The position numbers were made by a program, and so were the translations under genes. A stretch of DNA of 46,211 bases from CAYWBW01 sp964456745. Lineage in GTDB: Bacteria; Patescibacteriota; Gracilibacteria; GCA-2401425; JAJOLG01. The notes beneath the pieces were generated by a model. The model did no database searches. It worked only from the letters and a program-made list of their open reading frames with translations, and was not told where the DNA came from. The stretch is taken from positions 1 to 46,211 of the forward strand of contig CAYWBW010000018.1 in NCBI GenBank assembly GCA_964456745.1. Reading direction: 5' to 3'. Every line of letters starts with the position of its first letter. Position 1 is the first letter of the stretch. This document shows positions 1 through 8,259 of the stretch, in pieces.

Positions 1-452
1 TCATTTTAGAATGAAGGAATATTTTTCTTAGCATTGCAAAAAAAGATTTAACCTTTAACCATGTCTTAAGAAAAAATATGAAGCCAATCAATTAGCTAAA
101 ATATTTAATAAACCCAGCGCTACAAAGAAACTAAAATTAAAACAAACTTTCAAATTATTAAATTTTAAATTAAAAATCTATTTTAAATCTTAAATTAAAA
201 TTTTTAAATTATCCACCATTATACAAAATAACCACTAAATCACTAGATAAAGAATCACAAGTAGATTCAAGTTGTTAACCTAAAACCTGTTTCGCAAAGT
301 GTAGTTTAAAATAAGTTACCCATGGTTTAAATGAGATTTACCCATTATTTTTAATCTAATTCAAATGCAATGAAAGAAAGCATAATTGATTTGTTGTTGT
401 AATTTGATATTGTTGTTTTAAATAAATGTTTATTTTAATTTAACATCAAATT
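1..452. other. Non-coding AT-rich left edge
   Basis: No open frame of useful length is seen on either strand with TGA read as glycine. The stretch is dominated by A/T runs, densest around 140-220. A CAT at 2-4 could be the start codon of a gene running leftwards out of the window, but only one further base is visible. No tRNA cloverleaf, strong hairpin or direct repeat was recognised. It presumably contains the promoter of the secreted protein at 453, but no convincing -35/-10 pair stands out. Confidence 0.5.
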
Positions 453-2711
453 ATGAAAAAAATAATATTTTTAATACTCTTCTTAAGCTATTTTCAAACA
501 TTTGCAGAATGCAGTCTGTCAACTATGCCTCCAAATATTAGTCCGTGAAATTCTCAAGTTTCTATAGAATGGAGAGTTAAATGAGCGTGTTGAGAGGAGC
601 CAAATGAGTTTAAAGTGTATTATCAAAAAAATTGAAATTGGTTTCCGGTAACAACAGTTCTTGCATGAGAAAATCAGGCTAAGTATTTGGTTGATTGGGA
701 TACTTCTGATGTTGAAGATTGAGATTACAAAGTTCGGGTTTTGCAATCATGAGATAATACTGTTTATATTACATCTTCAAGTTTTACCATTGATAGGATC
801 GCACCTGTGATTAGAAATGATGTTTGGATACTTCCAACTGGTTGAGAAGTTTTTAGATGAAAAGTGATTTTAAAATGGAATGCAGAATCAGTATTTGATT
901 CATACAGACTTTCAGATACGCCAATAACTTTACAATATTCAAACCAGTGAGATGATTTTGTAAATATTGTTGAAGATATTGAGAATTCATGAGTTTATGT
1001 ATGGGATACCAGTGAAATTAATTGAGAAAGTATAAATTTAAAAATTGTTGCAAAAGATACTTTTTGAAATATGAATTTTAATACTCTTACAGCAAAAATT
1101 AAGATTGATAATGTTCCACCAAGCTCAATAACTGTTAATGAAATTAATTGAGAGGCGATTCAGAATATTAATTATGTAAGCCATACTCCATTACTTACTG
1201 TTTGAAATATTGATAGTGAGGACGAGCCAATTAAAGTTTTTGTTTATGACATAAATACTGAAAAGGTTTATTTTTCACAAAGCTGAATTAATGAAAAGAC
1301 AACTATTCAGTTAGATCCAATTAAGGATTGAGAATATGAACTTGTAGCTGTAGCAGTAGATTCTGCTTGAAATAATAGCGAAACATCAAATTCAATAAAT
1401 ATTGTTAGAGACTCATTTCCACCAAAGGCTCCTAAGATTAAAACAGCTTCCTTGATCGACTGAACTATGAGTGTTGAAGTTTGATCTATAGATCCAAACG
1501 ATAAAGAATGATGAGAGCTTGTTTTAATGAATTGAAACAACATGCTTAGAAAACAAAAATCAAATGAAGAAAATTTTTTAATAGAGATGATGGCTCAATG
1601 AGTATATGATCTTTCTGTAATTCATAAGGATATTGCTTGAAATGCCAGTGACAGATCTGAAATTACAAGTTTGATATTTGATGAAAAACCACCACAGGAT
1701 GTAAATATTGTAGGTCCATTTAGCATTGCTCTTTATTGAGATGTTGATATAAAAGTTTCTGCAATAGATAATGTGTGAATTAAGAATTTTGATATTTTAA
1801 TAGATTGAGAATCAGTGTGAGATACTTCTGATTGAGATTTTGTTCTTAAAACTAAGGATATAAAAAATTGACCTCATAAGTTAAAAGCAGTTGCAATTGA
1901 TTATTCTGAAAAATTAGCTGATTCTAAAGAGTATGATATTAGAGTGTTTAATTCAGTTATTGAAGATCATTGGGCAAATAACTATATAAGACAGTTGTTT
2001 GAGGATTGATATCTTTCATGAGAATCGAATAGTTGAATAATAAATCCAGAATGAACAATGAATCGTGCTAGTGCACTTAAATTTATAATGTCTGTATTTT
2101 GAATTGCTGTAAACAATGATGATTGAAATTCTGTATTTTCAGATGTTGATTCAAGAGTCTGGTATTGACCTTATGTGAAAACTGCATTTGAAAATGGAAA
2201 AATTACTTGATTTCAGGCAAAACATAAAGTAATAAAAATTGAAAGGTCTTATGATTATGCAAATATTTACAATCTTCAATTTGTCTTAAAATGACTTTGA
2301 TACAATTTAGAAGTATCATGAGTACATGATCCAAAAACAATAGCAGCAATTTCTAATTATCAAAGATACAATTGACTAAGAGTTTCCTGAAGTTTATGAA
2401 TTAATACTGTTGCTTTGTTAAACAGTGAAGATTCTGTAAAGAATTGAGACACGATAACTGATAAATTTGTTTATTTTAAGCCATGAGAATTAGTAAATAG
2501 AGTTCAGGTACTTAAAATGGTTTTAGATTTTTCTTGAATTGAGCTTACAGATATGTGATGACAGTGGTATACGAAATATACAAGTTATGCAAAAGAAAAA
2601 TGAGTTATGACATGAGACAAATCTTGAAATTTAATGCTTGAAAAACCTGTAAATGTATGAGAATTATCAAAAATAGTATTAAAAGTTAAAGATTTATTAA
2701 ATGACCAATAG
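453..2711 (+). CDS. Secreted Ig-like/SLH-domain cell-wall protein with an inserted peptidoglycan-binding domain
   Basis: A 752-residue protein under code 25. It begins with a classic signal peptide (MKKIIFLILFLSYFQTFA, then EC), so it is exported. The next ~480 residues are a series of Ig-like/fibronectin-like beta domains (for example DGDYKVRVLQSG near residue 90, and later modules beginning FTIDRIAP or IKIDNVPP). From about residue 500 come S-layer homology motifs: IEDHWANNYIRQLFEDGYLSG, then FSDVDSRVWYGPYVKTAFENG, and a last one near 700-748 (WYTKYTSYAKEKGVMTGD). Residues ~598-655 (LQFVLKGLGYNLEVSGVHDP ... ISNYQRYNGL) look like a PG_binding_1 domain. SLH domains bind secondary wall polymers and PG_binding_1 binds peptidoglycan, so it is likely anchored in the cell envelope. 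The ATG start is fixed by the signal peptide; there is no SD. Its 3' end overlaps the next gene by 11 bases. Confidence 0.85.
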
Positions 2712-2916
2712 AGAAAAGAAAAGACGTGCCTTAATTAAATCAATAAGTTGGAGAATTATAGCAACTCTTATAACTGCTCTTCTTGTTTTTATTTTTACAT
2801 GAGAATTAGTTTTGGCTGCGCAGGTTTGATTGTTTGAGTTCTCTTTTAAGACAATTTTTTATTATTTACACGAAAGACTCTGGTGATATGTGAAATGGGG
2901 TATGTTTCATGAGTAA
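2701..2916 (+). CDS. DUF2061 small membrane protein
   Basis: A 71-residue protein starting inside the 3' end of the preceding gene (11-base overlap, different frame), so probably translationally coupled to it. It matches the DUF2061 pattern: a basic N-terminus with KSISWRIIATLITALLVF, a hydrophobic helix, a short loop (FTGELVLAAQVGLFEF), then KTIFYYLHERLWGYVKWG near the C-terminus. Two membrane segments are likely (about residues 15-33 and 36-55). DUF2061 proteins are uncharacterised predicted membrane proteins, often in cell-envelope or sulfur-related contexts. Four glycines or loop positions are encoded by TGA. The family call is confident; the function is unknown. Confidence 0.85.
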
Positions 2917-2999
2917 GTCTTAAGTTAAAAATTGATTAATTTGTAAGTTTATTTATGTGTCGGTTTTTTATATTTTATATTCTATTATATGACAAGTTT

Positions 3000-3027
3000 T
3001 TGACAAAAATAAGTTTGAACATATAAT
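3000..3027 (+). promoter_or_regulatory. Near-consensus sigma-70 promoter
   Basis: TTGACA at 3000-3005 and TATAAT at 3022-3027 are separated by 16 bases, both boxes matching the housekeeping consensus exactly. Transcription would begin near 3034, about 57 bases before the sigma-like gene at 3091. It is the clearest promoter in the window. In such AT-rich DNA a chance TATAAT is common, but paired with an exact TTGACA at this spacing it is persuasive. Confidence 0.7.
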
Positions 3028-3090
3028 TAAATACTAGGGTTATTATATTAAATAATAAATTGTAAGTTTAAGATATAAAATATATAATTC

Positions 3091-4305
3091 ATGAATTGAT
3101 CTCCTAAAATAATAGCAAGAGAGAGTTTTAAGTCTAAGCCTGATTTTTATGCTGACTATATTGATTGAATGGATTTATTAACTGTCTATCATAAATTAAA
3201 TTATATAGCTAGTCTTTTCAACAAAACATTAAATCGCATTGCAGCTCAGAGAAAACAATATTACATAGATAGATTTTGATATAATGACAACGTGGTAATA
3301 TTTCATGATAATATGAAGCGCTATATTGATTGAATTCCAGTAATTACAAAAAAACAAGAAGTTAATAATCTAAAAATATTTCACAGATATAAAAATAGTA
3401 GAGATGAGAATAAAAAAAATATGGCTTATGCGGCTAGAGATTATCTTTTGCATTCACATATGCAATTGATTATTAGTATAGCAAAATTATTTGTAAATGA
3501 AGATAATGATATAGATGATTTAGTTCAAGAATGATCTATTTGATTTATGGAAGTTATAATAAATTTTGATATTGCTTGGAAAACTAGGCTTTCTAAGTTT
3601 TCGATACCAATTGTACTTAGACATATATCTAATTTTGTTTCAGATAATAAAGTTATAAGAACAAATCCTGAAGTTGATCAATTGTATAGAAGGATAATTA
3701 GAGAAAGTTGCAATCTTTGAGAAGATGTTTGTTTTGAGGCTATAGCGAATATGTTTTGAAAAACTTATGAACAAATAACTGCAATCGTAGCACGATCAGA
3801 AATTAAAATAGTATCATTGGATTCATTTATTGAGCCAAAATGAATAATACAATATCAGATTTGATATGACATTTTATTATGTATTAATGGAATTTATTCA
3901 GAACTAGACTACGATGTAAATAGTTTAGAATCTGATAAGCATGATAAGTATAGATATTGACCAGTTGAATGGTTTAAATATATAAATACCTTAGAAGATA
4001 TATCTATTTCTGAAAGTTTAGAAAATATTGATGATGTAAGCGCATTAGATGCTTTAGAATTTCAAAATAACGCAGATAAATTATTTTCTAATGTTGATGA
4101 AAAAAAGTTGGGCTATATTTGTTTTTTCAATTGAATTATTCCTGATAATATTAATCAAAGTTCTTTTCTCATTCCAATGCAAGCAGAAGATGTTTGAGCA
4201 CTTTATGGCGTGTGACATAAAGCAGTTGGTTTATGAATAAAAACATGACGTATGACGATTTTAAGAAATAATAAAAGATTTAGAATATATCCCAGGAAAA
4301 TATAA
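3091..4305 (+). CDS. Divergent RNA polymerase sigma-70 family protein
   Basis: 404 residues. Residues ~114-185 resemble sigma region 2: AARDYLLHSHMQLIISIAKL followed by DLVQEGSIGFMEVIINFD and then KFSIPIVLRHI, the counterpart of the usual DLIQEGNIGLMRAVEKFD and FSTYA..WIRQAI. Residues ~214-250 (CFEAIANMFGKTYEQITAIV, ending EIKIVSLD) resemble region 3. Residues ~365-395 (AEDVGALYGVGHKAVGLGIK, then a basic tail) could be a degenerate region 4 helix-turn-helix. There is an unusual ~100-residue insertion between regions 3 and 4, and a ~110-residue N-terminal part without recognised domain. It could be the primary sigma factor or a specialised one; the ordinary RpoD -35-binding helix is poorly conserved. 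It lies alone behind a strong promoter and ends 8 bases from the convergent gatB. Confidence 0.7.
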
Positions 4306-4313
4306 ATATAAGT

Positions 4314-5735
4314 TTAAATCAATTTCCTAAGTATCTCATTTACCATCTGCGGATTTGCCTGCCCTCTTGTCTCTTTCATTGTCATTCAAACTAAGGCTCA
4401 AAATGCCTTATTTTTTCATCATTGATAATCTTGAACAATTTGAGCATTGTTTTCAATAATTTTTTTACAAATTTCTTCAAGCTCTCAGGTATCTGAATTT
4501 TGTTTTAATGAGTCTCTTTCAACTATTTCCTTAGGCGCAGTTCATTTATCATAAACTTCAGGAAAAATCTCTTTTGCAATTTTTCAAGATATTTCTCAAG
4601 CATTTATCATTGTTATTATTTCGGCAATGTGGTTAGGTTTTACCTTTGATTGTTCTACTCAGATAAGATCTTCTTTTGTAAATCGCATTAATTCTGACAA
4701 AATCCAGTTTGATATTTTTTTATAATCTTTAGATAATTCACATGTTTGCTCAAAATAAGATGCCAAATTCTTGTCTGATGCAAAAATTAGTGCATCTTCT
4801 TCTTTAATTCAGTATTCAGATTGAAATCTTTCAGATTTTGCAATAGGTAATTCAGGAACTTTTATCGAATCTAGCAACTCTTGGCTAACTATAATAGGTG
4901 GAATATCTGGTTCAGGAAAATACCTGTAGTCAGCAGCTTCTTCTTTTGATCTTTGAGATTTTGTTATTGCTTTGTTGTCATCCCAGCCTCTTGTTTCTTG
5001 GGCTATGGTTCATCATTCATCTAATATTTTTGATTGTCTTTTATATTCATAAAAAATTGCTTTCTCAATTCATGAAAAAGTATTCATATTTTTTATTTCA
5101 GCACGCGTTCCAAATTCTTTTTGATTAAATGGTCTAAGGGATATGTTTACATCAGCTCTCATTTGACCCTTCTCCATATCAGCGTCAGATGCATCAATTG
5201 TTCGCAATAATTTTTGGAGTTCTTGCAAAAATATTTTTACATCTTCTACGCTTCTAAAGTCAGGTTCTGTTACTATTTCCATGAGTGGGCATCAAGCTCT
5301 GTTTAAATCTACTTCAGTTCAGCTTGAGGTATGTGAAAGTTTTCATGCGTCATTTTCAAGATGAATTCTATGAATACGGAATCATTTTTTAGATCATCAA
5401 ACATTTAGTTCTAAATTTCATTCTCAGCATACAGGCTCGTCATATTGAGAAGTTTGGAAACCAGATGGCAAATCAGGATAAAAATATGACTTTCTATCGA
5501 ATTTAGAGAATCTTGGAATGTTGCAGCCTAAGGCTTTTCCGGTAAGAATTATTTTATTAATTGCATTTTCGTTTATCATTGGAAGTTGACCAGGAAATCA
5601 GCTACATACAGGACAGATATGAGTATTTATTTCTTCGTCAAAAATATTATTTGAGCACTGGCAAAAAAGTTTGCTTTTGGTTTTTATTCTTGCGTGAACT
5701 TCAAGTCATATAACGAGTTCATATTTTTTTGTCAT
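4314..5735 (-). CDS. gatB: Aspartyl/glutamyl-tRNA(Asn/Gln) amidotransferase subunit B
   Basis: 473 residues, the normal length for GatB. The N-terminus reads MTKKYELVIGLEVHARIKTK, the family hallmark, followed by a Cys-rich zinc-site region (LFCQCSNN ... ICPVCSGFPG). Further family motifs are MEIVTEPDFRS, MEKGQMRADVNISLRP and GTRAEIKNMNTF. The C-terminus RGQANPQMVNEILRKLI is the YqeY-like tail. GatB is the kinase/transamidation subunit of GatCAB, which converts Glu-tRNA(Gln) or Asp-tRNA(Asn) to the amidated forms in the cytoplasm. gatA and gatC are not adjacent. Start at the only ATG giving the complete N-terminal motif; there is no SD. It converges on the sigma-like gene with 8 bases between stops. 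Confidence 0.96.
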
Positions 5736-5825
5736 TTTATATTTTAGTTAGAATCAAATTATATCAATTTTTTATAAATCTAAATATATTTTATTACTTT
5801 AATATTTATAAATCAAAAATAAAAC

Positions 5826-5853
5826 TTGACAAATAAAATAAAAGTAGTAAAGT
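5826..5853 (+). promoter_or_regulatory. Possible promoter of the 155-residue unknown protein
   Basis: TTGACA occurs at 5826-5831. The best -10 candidates downstream are TAAAGT (5848-5853, 16-base spacing, 4 of 6 matches) and TAGAAT (5853-5858, 21-base spacing, too wide). The gene starts at 5885. The -35 is exact but the -10 is ambiguous, so this is a weak call. Confidence 0.3.
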
Positions 5854-5884
5854 AGAATACTTTATTATTGTAATAAAAAATATT

Positions 5885-6352
5885 ATGAGCAGGAAACAAC
5901 CATTAGTGTTAGAATATACTCCTCCTTTAGCTAATTTTGCATTTGGAGAATTAGATCCAAAAATGGAAAATAGTGATATACTTCAAGTTAGGCAAAATGC
6001 CTCAAGAGCTCATATATTACATGTTATTACTACTAATTGAATCAAATGAAAAAATGCCAACGTAGTTTTTGAATTAGCTGCATCAAATTGTCTTGATTGA
6101 ATAGATCCAAATGATAATAGTAAGAGTGTTACTTGAAGAATATGATTAGTAAATGGCTTATGTCATACAATTATTGAAGCACGTGAGTGAGTTTTAACTA
6201 AAGAGCAAATACGTTCTCAGCTAACTCATTTACTTGCCTTATGAATCAATACTGGGCTTAGTTGAAAACTCATGGCTAATTATGAAAAAGCTTTAAAAAC
6301 AGCCTTATTGATGTGAAAAATTAGTAGAAGGAATAAGCTAAAAGCAGTATAA
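5885..6352 (+). CDS. Hypothetical cytoplasmic protein, 155 residues
   Basis: An open frame from ATG to TAA with nine in-frame TGA codons read as glycine. The product (MSRKQPLVLEYTPPL...) has no signal peptide or membrane helix. The C-terminal half is helical and basic (LTKEQIRSQLTHLLALGINT, then KALKTALLMGKISRRNKLKAV). I do not recognise a family. Amino-acid composition is ordinary and the frame is unbroken, which supports it being real. It stands alone between divergently oriented gatB and convergent peroxiredoxin, with a 7-base gap to the latter's stop. Confidence 0.7.
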
Positions 6353-6359
6353 ATCTACT

Positions 6360-6974
6360 TTATATCTTACCAACCAACTTCTCCCCTGGTTTAAGTTCTC
6401 AGTTCTTCTTCCATTTATTAGGACAAGCTGTTCATGGATTTGTTTTCATAAACTGAAGAGCTTCTAGTTTTCTTTCGATTTCTCACACGTCTCTTCATAG
6501 TCATTCAGCAGATATTTCAATCGATTGAAGAATTCCATCTGGGTCAATTATAAATGTTCATCTTTTAGCTAATCAATTTTCCTGATAGACTCAATAATCT
6601 GATGATATTTCTCAAGATGGATCTCAAAGCATTGGATATTTCACTTTTTTAATTGTTGGTGAGATTTGTGCCCATCACATGTGAGTAAAATGCGTGTCTG
6701 TAGAAATTGCTACAATTTCAGCTCACATTTTTTTAAAAGATTCATATTTTTCTTGTAGTTCTCATAGTTCAGTAGGACATACAAAAGTGAAATCAGCTGG
6801 GTAGAAAAATAAAACCAGCCATTTTCATTTATAATTATCACTATCTAAATTTACAAATTTACCAGCATGATAAGAAGTTGCTTGGAAATATGGAGCATGT
6901 TCTCAAACAATAGCTAGATTTCCGATTCAGCAGCAGTCTTGGTCTTCAAATTCGACATTATTACATTGAGTCAT
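6360..6974 (-). CDS. 2-Cys peroxiredoxin (AhpC/TSA family)
   Basis: 204 residues. It reduces hydrogen peroxide and organic hydroperoxides in the cytoplasm. The core is intact: VGEHAPYFQATSY, then LFFYPADFTFVCPTELGELQ with the peroxidatic cysteine in the PADFTFVCPTE motif, GAEIVAISTDTHFTHMGW, YPMLCDPSGEISSDYGVY, and GTFIIDPDGILQSIEI. The resolving cysteine is in GTACPNKWK near the C-terminus, the AhpC-type arrangement. The N-terminus carries about 25 extra residues before the usual start, containing QCNN and a CysCys pair (EDQDCCGIGNL). A terminator-like hairpin and a structured leader lie upstream (7038-7475), so expression may be controlled by attenuation. No ahpF or other partner is adjacent. 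Confidence 0.93.
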
Positions 6975-7037
6975 AATATTTTAAGTTAATTAATACATTT
7001 TTTAGACTACTATTTTTTATTTTTTTGTAAATCACAT

Positions 7038-7072
7038 TTAAAAAAACAAAAAAGGAGCATAAAGCTCCTCTT
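7038..7072 (-). terminator. Intrinsic terminator or attenuator upstream of the peroxiredoxin gene
   Basis: Stem AGGAGC (7053-7058) pairs with GCTCCT (7064-7069) around a five-base loop. On the minus strand it is followed by a long U-tract (six T, a G, then seven T, down to about 7038). The U-tract on the plus strand is short, so the minus direction is favoured. The only minus gene nearby is the peroxiredoxin, which starts 64 bases further on, and no coding gene lies upstream on that strand. It therefore ends either a leader transcript of that gene or a separate small RNA. Confidence 0.7.
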
Positions 7073-7133
7073 TTGTTAGCCCTGGTACTATGCCTCCAAC
7101 AAAATATTGAAGGGACATAGCAATAGGCTTAAA

Positions 7134-7156
7134 ATTATTAGTAAAATACTAATAAT
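7134..7156. repeat. Inverted repeat, 10-bp stem
   Basis: ATTATTAGTA at 7134-7143 is perfectly complementary to 7147-7156, leaving three A in the loop. Confidence 0.8.
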
Positions 7157-7245
7157 CTCAACTCCATTCTTTCTACTGTATTTTAGTATTTATCACTAAA
7201 AAATAATGATAAATGCCAAATTTTTATTTTTATTTTTTGTTTTTA

Positions 7246-7297
7246 AATCTAAATTTAATGTTTTATAGAAAAATCTATATAAACTTAAATTTAGATT
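7246..7297. repeat. Long hairpin, 23 paired bases with two single-base bulges
   Basis: AATCTAAATTTAA (7246-7258) pairs with 7285-7297. After one bulged T on each side (7259 and 7280), GTTT (7260-7263) pairs with AAAC (7281-7284) and TATAGA (7264-7269) pairs with TCTATA (7274-7279) around an AAAA loop. Confidence 0.8.
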
Positions 7298-7301
7298 AGA
7301 A

Positions 7302-7332
7302 TTTAACTTTTATATATTATATAAAAGTTAAA
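7302..7332. repeat. Hairpin, 13-bp perfect stem
   Basis: TTTAACTTTTATA at 7302-7314 pairs with 7320-7332; the loop is five bases. Confidence 0.8.
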
Positions 7333-7338
7333 AAGTGT

Positions 7339-7371
7339 TTTAGTTAAGCCAGTATTAGTGGCTTAACTAAA
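7339..7371. repeat. Hairpin, 12-bp perfect stem
   Basis: TTTAGTTAAGCC at 7339-7350 pairs with 7360-7371 around a nine-base loop. It is the most GC-containing stem of the array. One further U-G pair is possible on the plus strand (7338 with 7372). Confidence 0.8.
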
Positions 7372-7375
7372 GGGC

Positions 7376-7393
7376 CCTTATCAAATGATAAGG
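7376..7393. repeat. Hairpin, 7-bp stem with AAAT loop
   Basis: CCTTATC (7376-7382) pairs with GATAAGG (7387-7393). It directly follows the previous stem and overlaps a GGGCCC palindrome (7372-7377). Confidence 0.75.
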
Positions 7394-7408
7394 AAAATAG
7401 AAAGAAGG

Positions 7409-7475
7409 AGATTTTAGAAGTTAAATAATGTATTTGCGTATTTGCACGCATTATAATTTTTAACTTCTAAAATCT
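7409..7475. repeat. Long hairpin, 17-bp perfect stem with structured apex
   Basis: AGATTTTAGAAGTTAAA at 7409-7425 is perfectly complementary to 7459-7475. TAATG (7426-7430) can pair with CATTA (7449-7453), extending the stem across a five-base bulge. Seventeen uninterrupted pairs is very unlikely by chance even in AT-rich DNA. Confidence 0.85.
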
Positions 7476-7653
7476 AGAGTCGAGATTTTATTATTTTACC
7501 GTTTATTTCAAGTTTCTAAAAATATTTGTATCAAATTATTATATCAAAATTTTGACTATTTATCAAGGCTAAAATAGTAAAATAATTGTTTTTGGAATAA
7601 AAATATTATAAAATCTTCTTATAATATAAAATATTTAGATAATCCTTATAGAA

Positions 7654-8259
7654 ATGCCATCAAATACAGATAATAACAAGATTTCGCTTGATTGAAAATT
7701 GATTTTAATACTTTGACCTTCTGGTGTTTGAAAATGAAGTTTGATAAATTTGTTAAAAAAACGAAGACCTAATTTTATTTTTCCAATTTCAGTTACAACT
7801 AGAGAGCCTAGAAAGTGAGAAAAAGAAGGTGAAACATATTTTTTTGTTTCAGAAAAAGAGTTTGAAGAAAGACTCGCTTCTTGAGAATTTTTAGAATATG
7901 CTAAAGTGCATTCAAATTGTTATTATTGATTATTAAAAAAACCGATACTTAAGGCAATAGGGCAGTGAAGTATAATCATAAGAGAGGTTGATGTGCAATG
8001 ATTTGATTCAATTTCTAAAATATTAGATAAAAATCATCTTTCTTCTATTTTTGTTCTACCGCCTTCAATGAGTGATTTGAAAAATAGGATTAAAAAAAGA
8101 AGTAATATTTCAGATGAAGAACTAAATAGAAGGCTTGATAGTCTCGTTCATGAGCTTAAATATGCTAAATTAGCAGATTATACAATAAAAAATATCGAAG
8201 GTGATCTTGAGTCAATGTATGATGATTTTATAAATAAAATTGATTTAATTGTTAAGTAA
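7654..8259 (+). CDS. gmk: Guanylate kinase
   Basis: 201 residues, normal family length. It phosphorylates GMP to GDP using ATP in the cytoplasm. The P-loop GPSGVGKGS occupies residues 21-29, with Gly21, Gly26 and Gly28 all encoded by TGA, strong evidence for the UGA-Gly code. The GMP-binding part follows: PISVTTREPRKGEKEGETYFF and a FLEYAKVHSNCYYG segment, then SIIIREVDVQG. The lid/C-terminal helix region has SSIFVLPPSMSDLKNRIKKR with ELNRRLDS. Its stop codon overlaps the ATG of the next gene (TAATG), so the two are co-transcribed and probably coupled. The start is the first ATG with the full N-terminal strand; no SD is present. Confidence 0.96.

Larger units (their letters stand above)
6975..7653. 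other. 679-base non-coding region with a dense hairpin array
   Basis: The region separates the divergent peroxiredoxin (-) and guanylate kinase (+) genes. No long frame is open on either strand. It contains at least six strong inverted repeats between 7134 and 7475 plus a terminator at 7038-7072; each is listed separately. Such a density of perfect stems suggests a structured leader or an independent non-coding RNA. I found no match to the tmRNA, RNase P, SRP or 6S signatures that I can recall. Confidence 0.6.

Noticed and set aside
453..2711. Pseudogene interpretation because of many in-frame TGA codons
   Set aside because: The same pattern affects every gene, including conserved gmk, gatB and recJ, and TGA falls at conserved glycines; it is the genetic code, not decay.
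4898..5128. 76-codon plus-strand frame rich in Leu
   Set aside because: Antisense to gatB.
7134..7475. CRISPR array
   Set aside because: The inverted repeats are all different in sequence and spacing; there are no identical direct repeats.
7038..7500. tmRNA, RNase P RNA, SRP RNA or 6S RNA
   Set aside because: None of the conserved sequence elements that I know for these RNAs could be found on either strand, and no tRNA-like end is seen.
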